From a virus, in IMG/VR virus record IMGVR_UViG_3300047462_000784, positions 1 to 54,300 of that record: DNA of 54,300 bases, one strand, 5' to 3'. The notes below the pieces were generated by a model, which worked only from the letters and a program-made list of their open reading frames with translations, was not told where the DNA came from and searched no databases. Each line of letters opens with the position of its first letter. Position 1 is the first letter of the stretch. This document shows positions 32,430-40,243 of this stretch, piece after piece. Both the position numbers and the translations under genes were made by a program.

Positions 32430-32750
32430 TTACGCCAGCGTGACGGTGATCGACTGTGGCGCGTCGTAGGTCGCGACGGACGGATGCGGTACCGTGAAGG
32501 ACTGCGTAATGGCAGTGCCGATTGCCGTGCCGGTGGTATCCAGACGAACCGCGTTGGCCAGATAGTCGCCAGCAGGAACATTGGCAAATGTTGCTTGCGT
32601 ATCGGTACCCACTTGAGCAGGAATCGGATTTCCGGCGGCGTCGTTGACCGGCTTGCCCGCAGGGTCGGTGATCGACAGACTCAGTTGACCGGCGGTGATG
32701 CCGGTTGGCAGGGCGAGCGGGCTGGTGGTGATGTTCAGAATTACATTCAT
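32430..32750 (-). CDS. Ig-like β-domain protein
   Basis: 106 residues from ATG at 32750. Pattern of a β-sandwich: MNVILNITTSPLALPTGITA, then LSLSITDPAGKPVNDAAGNP, TFANVPAGDYLANAVRLD and SITVTLA. This resembles carbohydrate-binding or Ig-like add-on domains of phage structural proteins. It lies between the terminase and portal genes behind a terminator hairpin. It may decorate the capsid; no family name is claimed. Confidence 0.7.
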   Translation of the reverse strand: MNVILNITTSPLALPTGITAGQLSLSITDPAGKPVNDAAGNPIPAQVGTDTQATFANVPAGDYLANAVRLDTTGTAIGTAITQSFTVPHPSVATYDAPQSITVTLA

Positions 32751-32776
32751 GCTTGATCCTCTTTGGCAGTGCAGTT

Positions 32777-32812
32777 GAAAAAGCCCGCACCAGGCAATGC
32801 CTGGACGGGCTG
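32777..32812 (-). terminator. strong terminator after large terminase
   Basis: AGCCCG, two bases, CCAGGC-AAT-GCCTGG, one base, CGGGCT: a 12-base-pair interrupted stem followed on the minus strand by TTTTTCAAC. It ends the terminase message, 27 bases before the Ig-like gene. Confidence 0.78.
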
Positions 32813-32841
32813 AAAAAAATGAAACGGGTGCGAAAGTGCGC

Positions 32842-34551
32842 CTAGATGCCGACGCCCTGGTCATAGATCGATTCCATGACAGCGCCCGGCAGGTTGGCGC
32901 GGGCAAGCGCCATGATCAGGGCGACAATGCCGTCGATCTTGTTTTCGGGACGTTCCTTGCGCGGATAGATGTTGTCTTTTGCGTCCAGATGGGCGACCAC
33001 GTTGGAAACCATCCAGGCCAGCACTGGATCGCCGTCATGGATCAGTTTCCTTTGCAATACCAGCGCTTCGAGCGTCTTCATCGGCTCCGAAAAATTGAGC
33101 ACGGTGGGACGTACCTCGATCATCGGCAAGCCCTCGGCGATCATGCGCGTCGACAATTGCGTAGCCTGAAACGGATCGAACGCCACAGCCTGGATGGCGA
33201 AACGCGACACCGCATCAATCAGATCTGCCTCAATCCAGCCGAAGTCGATCACATTGCCGGGGGTAACGGTCAGACGTCCGGTGCGCATCCAGCCGGGGTA
33301 CTGGCTGTTGCCGGTCGCCATCACAGTGTCTTCAGGCAGGTAATAGCGTCCAAAGACGGCAAAGCCACCTACGATCTCCGGATGAACAAACACCATGAGC
33401 AGCGCTGCGATGTCGGTCTTGCTCGCAAGATCCAGCCCGATCCAGCACGGTTGCCCTGCGAATGTTTCCAGATTCAGTGCAGGATCAGCGCAGCGATCCC
33501 AGGCGCGCATGTCCATCCAAGCGGTATCGGCATTGACCCATTCGTTCAGGTGCTTGGTCTTGAAGTTGTTGACCGCGCTGGGTAGTTGCATCGCCTTGGC
33601 CTGCAGCGGCAGCAGGATTTCTGCCCGCACCGAGATACCCCAGTTCGGATTGGCTTTTATCAATGCTGCTTCGCTGGCCCAGTCGTCGCCGTCATCCAGC
33701 CCAAAAATGATGCCGAACTGGCTGTCATCCTCAAACACGCGGTCCAGCAGCTTCGTCACGAAGGTGCGGACCTCGTAACAGATGCCGGCGCGATTGCTGC
33801 CAGCGGTGGTGATCACCCACAGCAGCGAATTGTCACGCTTGCCGGTACCGGTTTCGACCACGTCATAGACGGTGCGGGTCTTGTGGGCGTGCAGTTCGTC
33901 GACGCAGCCGAAGTGGATGTTCAATCCATCCAGGGTCGAGCCTTCAGCAGACAGCGCCTCGAATTTGGAACCGGTCGCCAGAACGTGCATGTTGTGCGCG
34001 CCGACGGCAACGCCAAAGCGCGACCGGAAGCCGCTGGACTTGCGCGCCATCGTCTGCGCATCGCCAAATACAATGCGGGCCTGGTCGCGCGTGGTGGCCA
34101 GTGAATACACTTCGGCGCCGCCCTCGCCATCTGCCGCCAGCATGTACAGAGCAACCGCCGACGACAGCGTCGATTTGGCATTGCCGCGTGGTACCTCAAT
34201 ATAGGCGCGGCGGAAACGCCGTGTCCCGTCCGGCTTGACCCAGCCGTACACGGTAGACAGGATGAAGACCTGCCATGGCTCCAGCGTGATCGCCGTTCCG
34301 GCCAGCGGCCCCTTCACATGCGGCAGCCGCTCGATGAAGGCGCACAGGTTGTCCGCCGGAGCGTAGGTCTTGCCGGTGCGATCCGTCAGCTTCGGGTTAA
34401 AGCGGTACGGACTGCCTTTGCCTTTGAAGCGCGCCAGATCGTCCAGCTGCCTTTGGCACGCGAGCTGCACCCAGCGGCAGGCCGGAATATCTTTCGCCAC
34501 CACGGCTTCGGCATATTGACGGGCGCGCACAATATAGGATGCAGCCGTCAT
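32842..34551 (-). CDS. terminase large subunit
   Basis: 569 residues. The ATPase has Walker A-like PRGNAKST at 121-128 and Walker B CVDELHAHKT at 216-225. A C-terminal nuclease domain has WIGLDLASKTDIAALLMVF near 370, and AFDPFQATQLSTRMIAEG lies near 456. This is the Terminase_1/HK97-type large subunit. Known: drives DNA into the prohead and cuts concatemers. It is normally adjacent to the small subunit; here a plus-strand toxin-antitoxin cassette separates them. The ATG at 34551 has a weak ribosome site and no clear promoter. Confidence 0.95.
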   Translation of the reverse strand: MTAASYIVRARQYAEAVVAKDIPACRWVQLACQRQLDDLARFKGKGSPYRFNPKLTDRTGKTYAPADNLCAFIERLPHVKGPLAGTAITLEPWQVFILSTVYGWVKPDGTRRFRRAYIEVPRGNAKSTLSSAVALYMLAADGEGGAEVYSLATTRDQARIVFGDAQTMARKSSGFRSRFGVAVGAHNMHVLATGSKFEALSAEGSTLDGLNIHFGCVDELHAHKTRTVYDVVETGTGKRDNSLLWVITTAGSNRAGICYEVRTFVTKLLDRVFEDDSQFGIIFGLDDGDDWASEAALIKANPNWGISVRAEILLPLQAKAMQLPSAVNNFKTKHLNEWVNADTAWMDMRAWDRCADPALNLETFAGQPCWIGLDLASKTDIAALLMVFVHPEIVGGFAVFGRYYLPEDTVMATGNSQYPGWMRTGRLTVTPGNVIDFGWIEADLIDAVSRFAIQAVAFDPFQATQLSTRMIAEGLPMIEVRPTVLNFSEPMKTLEALVLQRKLIHDGDPVLAWMVSNVVAHLDAKDNIYPRKERPENKIDGIVALIMALARANLPGAVMESIYDQGVGI

Positions 34552-34571
34552 TCAATATCGACCATAGTTTC

Positions 34572-34619
34572 GTGTACATCCATGTATTTACTTTTTGTGC
34601 GATATGCACTAGGATGTAC
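34572..34619 (+). promoter_or_regulatory. vapBC promoter with flanking inverted repeat operator
   Basis: TTTACT (34587-34592), 17 bases, TAGGAT (34610-34615) form a σ70-like promoter. It is bracketed by GTACATCC (34574-34581) and its inverted copy GGATGTAC (34612-34619), the second covering the -10. This fits a VapB(C) autorepression operator. Confidence 0.6.
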
Positions 34620-34644
34620 GTGTACACACATAAGGAGTTAAGCC

Positions 34645-34881
34645 ATGGCAATGACCAAAGCTTTCAAAAACGGCAATTCGCAGGCGGTGCGAATCCCGTC
34701 CGAACTGGCTTACGAGCGTTCCGACCTGGATCTGGAAATCGAGCGCATTGGCGACGAAATTCGGATCCGTCCGGCGCGTCGGCGTCTGGACCGCGTGTTG
34801 TCCAAGTTCAGCCAATTTTCTGCGGAATTCATGGAACAGGGCCGCGGTGATAACGAGGAAGCGGAGCGGGATTCTGTATGA
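34645..34881 (+). CDS. vapB: VapB-family antitoxin (AbrB-type)
   Basis: 78 residues. TKAFKNGNSQAVRIPSELAY is the swapped-hairpin AbrB DNA-binding domain of VapB/MazE antitoxins; the C-terminal DRVLSKFSQFSAEFMEQG is the toxin-binding tail. AAGGAG precedes ATG. The stop overlaps the VapC start by ATGA. It represses its own promoter with VapC (known of the family); an inverted repeat spans the promoter here. Confidence 0.92.
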   Translation: MAMTKAFKNGNSQAVRIPSELAYERSDLDLEIERIGDEIRIRPARRRLDRVLSKFSQFSAEFMEQGRGDNEEAERDSV

Positions 34882-35288
34882 CGCCAAAATTCATGCTCGA
34901 CACGAATATGTGCATCTACCTGATGAAGCACCATCCGCCCGAAGTCGCGGAGCGTTTTGCGCAGTGTTATGTTGGCGAAGTCGTGATTTCCGCCATCACG
35001 CTGGCAGAACTGGAGTACGGCGTTGCCTGTTCCGGCGATAATCAGGTCAAAAACCAGCTGGCGCTGACGTCCCTGCTAGAAGACATCGCTTTGGCGCCAT
35101 TTGACGCAGCGGCGGCCAAAGCTTACGGCCCGGTTCGTGTTGCGACCCGGGAACGAAAACGCGATGCGCTTGATAAATTGATCGCGGCACATGCGATCGC
35201 TCTCGGGGTCGGGCTGGTGACCAATAACGAATCGGATTTCACCAGCTATCCCGGGCTGACCGTCGAAAACTGGGTTAATAGTCACTGA
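34878..35288 (+). CDS. vapC: VapC toxin, PIN-domain ribonuclease
   Basis: 136 residues. PIN acidic residues Asp8 (FMLDTNMCIYLM), Glu44 (TLAELEYGV), Asp99 (DALDKLIAAHA) and Asp120 (TNNESDF) are all present. Known: VapC cuts initiator tRNA or rRNA; with VapB it stabilises genetic elements and can respond to infection. The pair lies opposite to the terminase genes and probably keeps the prophage from being lost. Confidence 0.94.
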   Translation: MTPKFMLDTNMCIYLMKHHPPEVAERFAQCYVGEVVISAITLAELEYGVACSGDNQVKNQLALTSLLEDIALAPFDAAAAKAYGPVRVATRERKRDALDKLIAAHAIALGVGLVTNNESDFTSYPGLTVENWVNSH

Positions 35289-35374
35289 TAATCTGCATTG
35301 CATGCGTGATGACAACAGCTTTACGTCGATGCAGCATGAGTATAGTTATTGCGCATGCAGCAAGGGAGAAATTT

Positions 35375-35653
35375 ATGCATGATGTCACCATCAACCTGCG
35401 CGCTCTTGCCGAACAGCGGGATATCATCGACCGCGCCGCGCAATTGCTTGGCAAGACCCGTTCGGACTTCATGCTCGAGGCCGCCTGCGACAAGGCGCAG
35501 GCGGTGGTGATCGACCAGGTATTTTTTGACCTGGATGCCGACAAGTTCCACAAGTTTATCCAGCTACTGGATGCGCCGCCCGCCCACAATCTGGGTCTCG
35601 AGCGCCTCATGGCGGTCGGCGCATTATGGAAAACTAAAGCCAATATGGGATAA
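35375..35653 (+). CDS. DUF1778 / TacA-type antitoxin, apparently orphan
   Basis: 92 residues from ATG at 35375 with AAGGGAGAA upstream. INLRALAEQRDIIDRAAQLL, GKTRSDFMLEAACDKAQAVV and FFDLDADKFHKFIQLLDAPP are the ribbon-helix-helix domain and toxin-binding segment of DUF1778 antitoxins. Such genes normally precede a GNAT-family acetyltransferase toxin (TacT). Here only a short toxin-like remnant follows and the terminase gene begins 88 bases on. A TATAGT (35341) could be its -10. Confidence 0.88.
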   Translation: MHDVTINLRALAEQRDIIDRAAQLLGKTRSDFMLEAACDKAQAVVIDQVFFDLDADKFHKFIQLLDAPPAHNLGLERLMAVGALWKTKANMG

Positions 35654-35655
35654 GT

Positions 35656-35700
35656 TTGCAGTGCCGCGCGCCCGAGCCGCTATCGACACACATCGCCTGA
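35656..35700 (+). pseudogene. possible remnant of a TacT GNAT toxin start
   Basis: Three bases after the TacA-like stop, TTG opens a frame reading LQCRAPEPLSTHIA-stop. APEPLS..H is the usual N-terminus of TacT toxins. The frame then stops, and a neighbouring frame continues with a plausible DADAIPEQHAFL. Only about 45 bases remain, so this is a suggestion. Confidence 0.3.
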
Positions 35701-35740
35701 CGCTGATGCTATACCTGAACAGCACGCATTCCTGACAGCG

Positions 35741-36205
35741 TCATCCGGCGATATCCGCCCACGGATCACGCTCATTCCCTGTTTCAGCTGGCATTGAGAT
35801 ACGCGAGCGCGATGCCGGCGTGAACCCCATATCCGATTCATACCCCTTCATTTCCTGCGCCAGGTCGCGGATCACATCCATCAACGGCGAGCGACGCAGA
35901 ATCCCGCTTGGCGTCTTGTGCAGCATCGCGGATACGCCTGCGCGGTTGATCTTGGCCAGCGCTTCGCGGTACATGCCAGCGCAGTTGGCCCAGCGCTCCA
36001 GCACTGCGCCATCCAAGGCGGAGAGCAGGCCGTTGGGAGAATGGCCGACGGCATACCTCCAGGCATCCTTGGCTGCGTCCGACATGTAATCGGGCGGATC
36101 GCCGAGTTGTCCGCGCGGCTGGGGTTCGTCGGCATTGGTGCGGCACTTCTGCAGCGTGCCCTTGATCTTCTTGACGGCGGTGGGCAGCGGTTTGCGTCCA
36201 GCCAT
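35741..36205 (-). CDS. terminase small subunit, P27 family
   Basis: 154 residues from ATG at 36205. AGRKPLPTAVKKIKGTLQKC is the standard P27-type start, then DPPDYMSDAAKDAWRYAVGH, ALDGAVLERWANCAGMYREA and the C-terminal LMDVIRDLAQEMKGYESDMG. Known: binds the packaging site and recruits the large subunit. It lies 1.1 kb from its partner because of the intervening vapBC/tacA cassette. The upstream 700 bases are non-coding apart from the repeat element. Confidence 0.92.
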   Translation of the reverse strand: MAGRKPLPTAVKKIKGTLQKCRTNADEPQPRGQLGDPPDYMSDAAKDAWRYAVGHSPNGLLSALDGAVLERWANCAGMYREALAKINRAGVSAMLHKTPSGILRRSPLMDVIRDLAQEMKGYESDMGFTPASRSRISMPAETGNERDPWADIAG

Positions 36206-36571
36206 TGAGTTATCTTCTATTGGTAAAGCCGCGCCGGTATTGGGTTGATACCGGATTTTCGGTAAAAAAAGTTTTTCATTTTGCACGCGCAGAAATTTGA
36301 CTTGGCGCACGCATCCGCGAATCGCAAATCCTACAAAAGAGAACCTCCCCCACCCCCTCGGCGGGAGCGATTTCGGTCGTCAACGCCTTGCTGAGTGGCA
36401 CGGCCAGACGAATATCGCGCAATCAACGCCGCCTACCCGACACTCATCGGTATATCGAACTCCTGCCACCTCACTGCACCTGATAGTTGGTGACGAGCGT
36501 GATATCAAATTGACAGCGTCGACAAACGGGTGGTATGTGTCCGCGCCGCCAACCACATCCATCGAATCGAT
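36206..36571. other. intergenic region between small terminase and repeat element A
   Basis: About 370 bases without a convincing gene. A run AAAAAAAG near 36264 and A+T-rich sequence precede the small terminase. The DNA-packaging (cos or pac) site would be expected near here because the small terminase and the HNH gene flank it, but I see no specific cos-like site. Confidence 0.35.
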
Positions 36572-36775
36572 GAGGGGATGCATTCCCAATGCTCCCCTCT
36601 CTCTTTAGAGACAAACGCCGGGAACCCGGGAACCCGCGCCAATGCTGGGTTTGCGCCTTCCCGGCAGGGTGTTGGGAACGATATGGCCGGGAACGCAGAA
36701 AACCCGCATGGGTGCTGGCTCCAATCGTTCCCGGACATGAGTCGTTCCCGGCGGGAATCCGGGAAGGCGGGAACG
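36572..36775. repeat. structured repeat element A (GGGAACG words around a conserved core)
   Basis: Order on the plus strand. H1: GAGGGGA...TCCCCTC hairpin (36572-36599), 12 pairs with one bulged base. H2: TCTC-TTTA-GAGA (36600-36611). Then words GGGAAC at 36620, 36628, 36674 and 36689, the core at 36695-36719, inverted words CGTTCCC at 36726 and 36743, and direct words at 36753, 36760 and 36769. CCGGGAACG (36687-36695) and CGTTCCCGG (36726-36734) pair perfectly, putting the core in the loop. The core shares 20 of 25 bases with element B. It lies 3' of the HNH gene and 5' of the small terminase. It is not a CRISPR: word spacing is irregular and there are no spacers. Confidence 0.75.
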
Positions 36776-36903
36776 ATTGTGCTGACCGGTATTTGCCAGC
36801 GGAAGGAATATTCCATGCAAGCTGAACGCGCAAGGCAACTCCGAAAAGCGGATCCTCCCGCCAAGCACTCACTGACCCTCATGCACCAACAATACGTTCG
36901 TAT

Positions 36904-37284
36904 TTAGCGCGCACGCCGCGCATTGCCAAAGCCGCCATCGTGTTTTGCGGTAAGGAGGGAATGGCAGGATGCACAGGTGGGAGCCAAATTGGATCGTTCA
37001 TTGTTATGGCTGTCGCCATCGACGTGATCGACCACCGAGGCCGGCGTGACCACGCCTTGTCGTTGGCATTCCCGGCACAGCGGCTCATCAAACAGCACTT
37101 GTGCCCGTAGCGCCCGCCATGCCGCGCTGTTGGTCGGCAAGGCACGGCTTTGCTGCCGTTGCCGTTTGCGTGCCGGGTTGTCCCACTGACGGCGATCTGC
37201 GCGATGCGCCTGGCAATAACCCGGCGTGTCCAGCACGGCGGCACAGCCGGGATGTCGGCACGGAGTTAGGGCAGAGCGGGGCAT
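36904..37284 (-). CDS. HNH endonuclease (packaging-associated type)
   Basis: 126 residues. An N-terminal zinc site (CRHPGCAAVLDTPGYCQAH) is followed by a basic region (RKRQRQQSRALPTNSAAWRA). LCRECQRQGVVTPASVVDHV and HNNERSNLAPTCASCHSLLT carry the HNH motif. Known: HNH proteins of this class beside small terminases are needed for specific packaging in HK97-like phages. Ends GGFGNARRAR, typical of the family. Confidence 0.92.
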   Translation of the reverse strand: MPRSALTPCRHPGCAAVLDTPGYCQAHRADRRQWDNPARKRQRQQSRALPTNSAAWRALRAQVLFDEPLCRECQRQGVVTPASVVDHVDGDSHNNERSNLAPTCASCHSLLTAKHDGGFGNARRAR

Positions 37285-37337
37285 GTGTTGATTTTACCGC
37301 GATCTAGTCGCAACTTTTTACAAAAATCATCGATTAC

Positions 37338-37424
37338 GTACTTGGCTTTTGATCGGAATGAAGCGTTCATGTCGTTGTCGCGATTGGCGACGCAACCAGA
37401 CCAAGCCGAGGAGAAACAGCATGA
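37338..37424 (+). pseudogene. degraded copy of a small SVH-motif gene
   Basis: The frame reads VLGF-stop-SE-stop-SVHVVVAIGDATRPSR and ends with TGA overlapping the next ATG. GTACTTGGCTTTT (37338-37350) and AGCGTTCATG, with the same 11-base spacing, recur at 52395-52428. The stretch 37360-37398 matches 38564-38602 at 36 of 39 bases. Two in-frame TGA codons show it is broken. GTTGTCGC...GCGA.GCAAC can form a small hairpin in the two close copies. Confidence 0.6.
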
Positions 37425-37666
37425 CCAGAGACAGCAACGAGATCGCCCAACACGCCAAGGACTACCTGCGTGGATTCGGATCAACCGGCAACAACGCATT
37501 GCAGCAACTCGCCGCCTTCAAGGACTGGCAGCGAATCGCGCAGCAAGAACTGGAACGCCGCGCCTGCCGCGTGATCGGGTGTTTCGACGATGACATCCTG
37601 CAAGCGATTGCGTCCGGTCAGATCGACCTCCCGGCGCTGGCCAACGAAGTGGCCGCAACCAAGTAA
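37421..37666 (+). CDS. hypothetical protein of the accessory plus-strand cluster
   Basis: 81 residues from ATG at 37421 with GAGGAG upstream. Mostly α-helical and polar: NEIAQHAKDYLRGFGSTGNN, LQQLAAFKDWQRIAQQELER, ending DLPALANEVAATK. Not recognised. The ATG overlaps the stop of the degraded SVH frame. A CCCCGCC-AACC-GGCGGGG hairpin (37677-37694) lies between it and the next gene. Confidence 0.7.
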   Translation: MTRDSNEIAQHAKDYLRGFGSTGNNALQQLAAFKDWQRIAQQELERRACRVIGCFDDDILQAIASGQIDLPALANEVAATK

Positions 37667-37721
37667 AGCAATTCACCCCCGCCAACCGGCGGGGATCATC
37701 CAACCTTAAGGAAACAGAACC

Positions 37722-38231
37722 ATGACTACCACGATCAAACTCACCGATACCCAACGCACCGTATTGCTGCAAGCAGCAGAACGTCCCGACGGCAACATCG
37801 AACCTCTGCCACCGCAACTGAAAGGCGGTGCGCGCCAGAAGGTGATCGACGGCTTACTGAGTCGCGACCTCGCCAAGAAAAAGCGCAAGGACATTGTGAT
37901 CACAGACGCGGGCTACGCAGCGGTCGGTTGCAGTCGCCCACAAGCGGCAACACCAACCGATCCCGCGCTGGACGCCGCAGTCACGGCGGTCGAGGCAACG
38001 TGGCAAGGCGATGGCCAGCCTCGAGACAAGAGCAAACAGACGCAAGTGATCGCCATGCTGAAACGTCCGGAAGGCGCGACGATCGCGCAGATCGTTGAGG
38101 TCACTGGCTGGCAGGCGCACACGGTGCGCGGCACATTCGCCGGTGCGTTCAAAAAGAAACTCAAGCTCGACATCACCTCCACCAAGGAGCCCGGCGCCGA
38201 TCGCGTCTACACGATCAGCACAGGAGCATAA
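37722..38231 (+). CDS. DUF3489-domain protein
   Basis: 169 residues. N-terminal helix-turn-helix-like half (KLTDTQRTVLLQAAERPDGN, GLLSRDLAKKKRKDIVITDA) and a C-terminal half with KQTQVIAMLKRPEGATIAQI, TGWQAHTVRGTFAGAFKKKL and GADRVYTIS, the DUF3489 signature. AAGGAA precedes ATG. Known: DUF3489 genes commonly travel with DUF2924 and a serine recombinase; in this window those two lie 14 kb away at the right edge. DNA binding is likely, but its target is unknown. Confidence 0.85.
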   Translation: MTTTIKLTDTQRTVLLQAAERPDGNIEPLPPQLKGGARQKVIDGLLSRDLAKKKRKDIVITDAGYAAVGCSRPQAATPTDPALDAAVTAVEATWQGDGQPRDKSKQTQVIAMLKRPEGATIAQIVEVTGWQAHTVRGTFAGAFKKKLKLDITSTKEPGADRVYTISTGA

Positions 38232-38233
38232 GC

Positions 38234-38512
38234 ATGGCGGACGACTTATTTGCGGGAATCGCGCTCAACCGCTTCGAGACCGTTCGCTTCTGCGAGGGAG
38301 CGGATGGGCGATTTCGGCTGATGTGGCAAATCAACATCCCGACCGCGCTGTTTGCCGGTCAGTGGTTCGACTACGGCCTCACCGTGTTGCGGTTGGCCGA
38401 CGACGAACAGCAACGTTACACCTTCATCGCACCGCGCCAGCTGATCAAGCTGCGGTTTTACGAATCGGCGATCGATGCCATGCATGCGGCCATCGACGCG
38501 TTGCCGAAATAG
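38234..38512 (+). CDS. hypothetical protein following DUF3489
   Basis: 92 residues starting two bases after the DUF3489 stop, so co-translated. Compact α/β pattern (FETVRFCEGADGRFRLMWQI, FDYGLTVLRLADDEQQRYTF, ESAIDAMHAAIDALPK). No domain recognised. Belongs to the plus-strand accessory cluster between two minus-strand phage modules. Confidence 0.68.
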   Translation: MADDLFAGIALNRFETVRFCEGADGRFRLMWQINIPTALFAGQWFDYGLTVLRLADDEQQRYTFIAPRQLIKLRFYESAIDAMHAAIDALPK

Positions 38513-38520
38513 TGGCGAAC

Positions 38521-38622
38521 ATGCGCGACATCCATCAATCATCGCTTGATGTTTCCTGTGAACGAAGCGTTCATGTGGTTGTCGCGATGAGCGACGCAAC
38601 CATCAAGGAAACTGAAAAATGA
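38521..38622 (+). CDS. small SVH-motif protein
   Basis: 33 residues, MRDIHQSSLDVSCERSVHVV and a short tail. LDVSCERSVH aligns with LGFSGDQSVH at the end of the protein at 52248, and its DNA nearly repeats 37360-37398. Stop overlaps the next start (ATGA), as in the other two copies. No ribosome site is obvious. Could be a truncated member whose main effect is translational coupling. Confidence 0.5.
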   Translation: MRDIHQSSLDVSCERSVHVVVAMSDATIKETEK

Positions 38623-38969
38623 CCATCACTATTGAACGCACACCTCGCACGCTGACCGTCTGCGGCAACACCATCCAGGTCGAGGAGCTCGGCCTGCGCC
38701 TGCCATTCTCCCGCAAGCCTGCCGATCTCAGCGAGGTCGGCGGATCGGGAAGCTACCGCGTCTTCGTCACCGAAACGCGGGAGATGAGCGCGATTGAATT
38801 CGATGCATTTGCCGCGCAATTATTATTGTCGCGCGAATGGTTGAGCGGCAAAGGCGGTTATGCCGAGGACGGCAGGCTGTGTGTCGAAATCAGCGCGCCG
38901 GGCCGGCCCATCCTGCTCGTGGATCCGTCAGGCAGCGACTACGCCCGTTACGTCGCACGTCTAGGCTGA
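38619..38969 (+). CDS. hypothetical protein of the accessory cluster
   Basis: 116 residues. MTITIERTPRTLTVCGNTIQ, VFVTETREMSAIEFDAFAAQ and a C-terminal EISAPGRPILLVDPSGSDYA form a mixed α/β protein without a recognised domain. The start overlaps the SVH frame. Its end overlaps the minus-strand methylase by nine bases (convergent), which suggests a cassette joined tightly to the phage gene. Confidence 0.68.
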   Translation: MTITIERTPRTLTVCGNTIQVEELGLRLPFSRKPADLSEVGGSGSYRVFVTETREMSAIEFDAFAAQLLLSREWLSGKGGYAEDGRLCVEISAPGRPILLVDPSGSDYARYVARLG

Positions 38970-40232
38970 AGCGACGATACCGGCAACCATATCGAATTCC
39001 AACCCGTCGGACTGACGGGTTGCTTTCTTGCCGCTCCATTCCTGCCAACGCTTGACGATCACGTCCACGTATTTCGGATCGAGTTCCATCAGGCGCGCAT
39101 GACGCCCGGTTTTTTCGGCGGCGATCAGGGTGCTGCCGGATCCGCCGAAGCAGTCCAGCACGGTGTTGCCGGGGCGGCTTGAATTGCGGATGGCACGCTC
39201 GACCAGTTCGACCGGCTTCATGGTCGGATGCAGGTCGTTTTTCTGCGGCTTCTTGACGTTCCAGACGTCGCTCTGGTCGCGGTCGCCGCACCAGTGGTGC
39301 TTCGCGCCATCGCGCCAGCCATACAGAATCGGCTCGTATTGCCGTTGGTAATCGGAGCGGCCGAGCGTGAATGTGTTCTTGGCCCAGATGATGAAGGTGG
39401 ACCACTTGCCGCCTGCGGCGCGGAAGGCCGTTTGCAACGCGTCGAGTTCGGAGGAACTCATTGCGATGTAGATTGCGCCGTCGCAGCGTGTCACGGCAGG
39501 CGCCAGCGCCGCAAGCAGGAAGCCGCCAAAAGCGTCGCCCAGATTGTCGTTCATGATGGCGCGGTTTTTGCCGCGCAGCTTGTCCTTGGCGCTGTTGGCA
39601 TAGTCGACATTGTAGGGAGGGTCTTGCCAGATCATGTCGACATGCGATTCGCCCAGCAGGGCATCGTAGCTCTCGGGCGCGGTCGCGTCTCCGCACAGCA
39701 GGCGGTGATTGCCGAGGATCCACACATCGCCGGAAACAGACACCGGGGTTTCGGCAACGCCCGGCACGTCGTTCTCGTCGGTCATTCCTGCGTTTTCTGG
39801 CTCGCCGCCGTTGATCAGTGCATCCCATTCGTCAGACGAAAAGCCGGTCAATCCCAGGTCGAATCCTCCGTCCTGCAATTCGGCCAGTTCAAGACCAAGC
39901 AGTTCGTTATCCCAGGTGGCGTTCTCGCCGATCTTGTTGTCAGCCAGGATCAGGGCCTTGCGCTGGATTTCGGTCAGATGCGTCATCGGCACCACAGGCA
40001 CTTCGCTCATGCCGAGCTTGCGTGCGGCGAGTAGACGACCGTGGCCGGCAATGACATTGTCTTCGCCATCGATCAGTATCGGCGCACCCCAGCCGAATTC
40101 GACGATGCTGGCGGCAATTTGCGCTACCTGTGCGTCGGAGTGTTGCTTGGCATTTTTGGCATACGGGATCAGGGCATCGACCGGCCGCAGCACAATCTGG
40201 ATGTCGGCAATGGACGAACGCAATTCAGGCAT
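38961..40232 (-). CDS. DNA methylase with N-terminal ParB-like domain
   Basis: 423 residues from ATG at 40232. Residues 10-110 are a ParB/Srx-type domain (PYAKNAKQHSDAQVAQIAAS, APILIDGEDNVIAGHGRLLA). The catalytic motif IWQDPPYNVDY is near 200 and the SAM motif DCFGGSGSTLIAA near 360, the β-class order of N6-adenine/N4-cytosine methylases. Known: phage versions protect DNA; the ParB-like part may bind nucleotide or DNA. A terminator hairpin sits directly upstream. Together with the C5 enzyme the phage carries two DNA methylases. Confidence 0.93.
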   Translation of the reverse strand: MPELRSSIADIQIVLRPVDALIPYAKNAKQHSDAQVAQIAASIVEFGWGAPILIDGEDNVIAGHGRLLAARKLGMSEVPVVPMTHLTEIQRKALILADNKIGENATWDNELLGLELAELQDGGFDLGLTGFSSDEWDALINGGEPENAGMTDENDVPGVAETPVSVSGDVWILGNHRLLCGDATAPESYDALLGESHVDMIWQDPPYNVDYANSAKDKLRGKNRAIMNDNLGDAFGGFLLAALAPAVTRCDGAIYIAMSSSELDALQTAFRAAGGKWSTFIIWAKNTFTLGRSDYQRQYEPILYGWRDGAKHHWCGDRDQSDVWNVKKPQKNDLHPTMKPVELVERAIRNSSRPGNTVLDCFGGSGSTLIAAEKTGRHARLMELDPKYVDVIVKRWQEWSGKKATRQSDGLEFDMVAGIVASA

Positions 40233-40243
40233 GGGGTCCGGGA

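Noticed and set aside
36380-36907. Several overlapping frames of 69-133 codons in element A
   Set aside because: Their sequences are the repeated words translated in different frames; no start signals, and all frames are open because of repeats.
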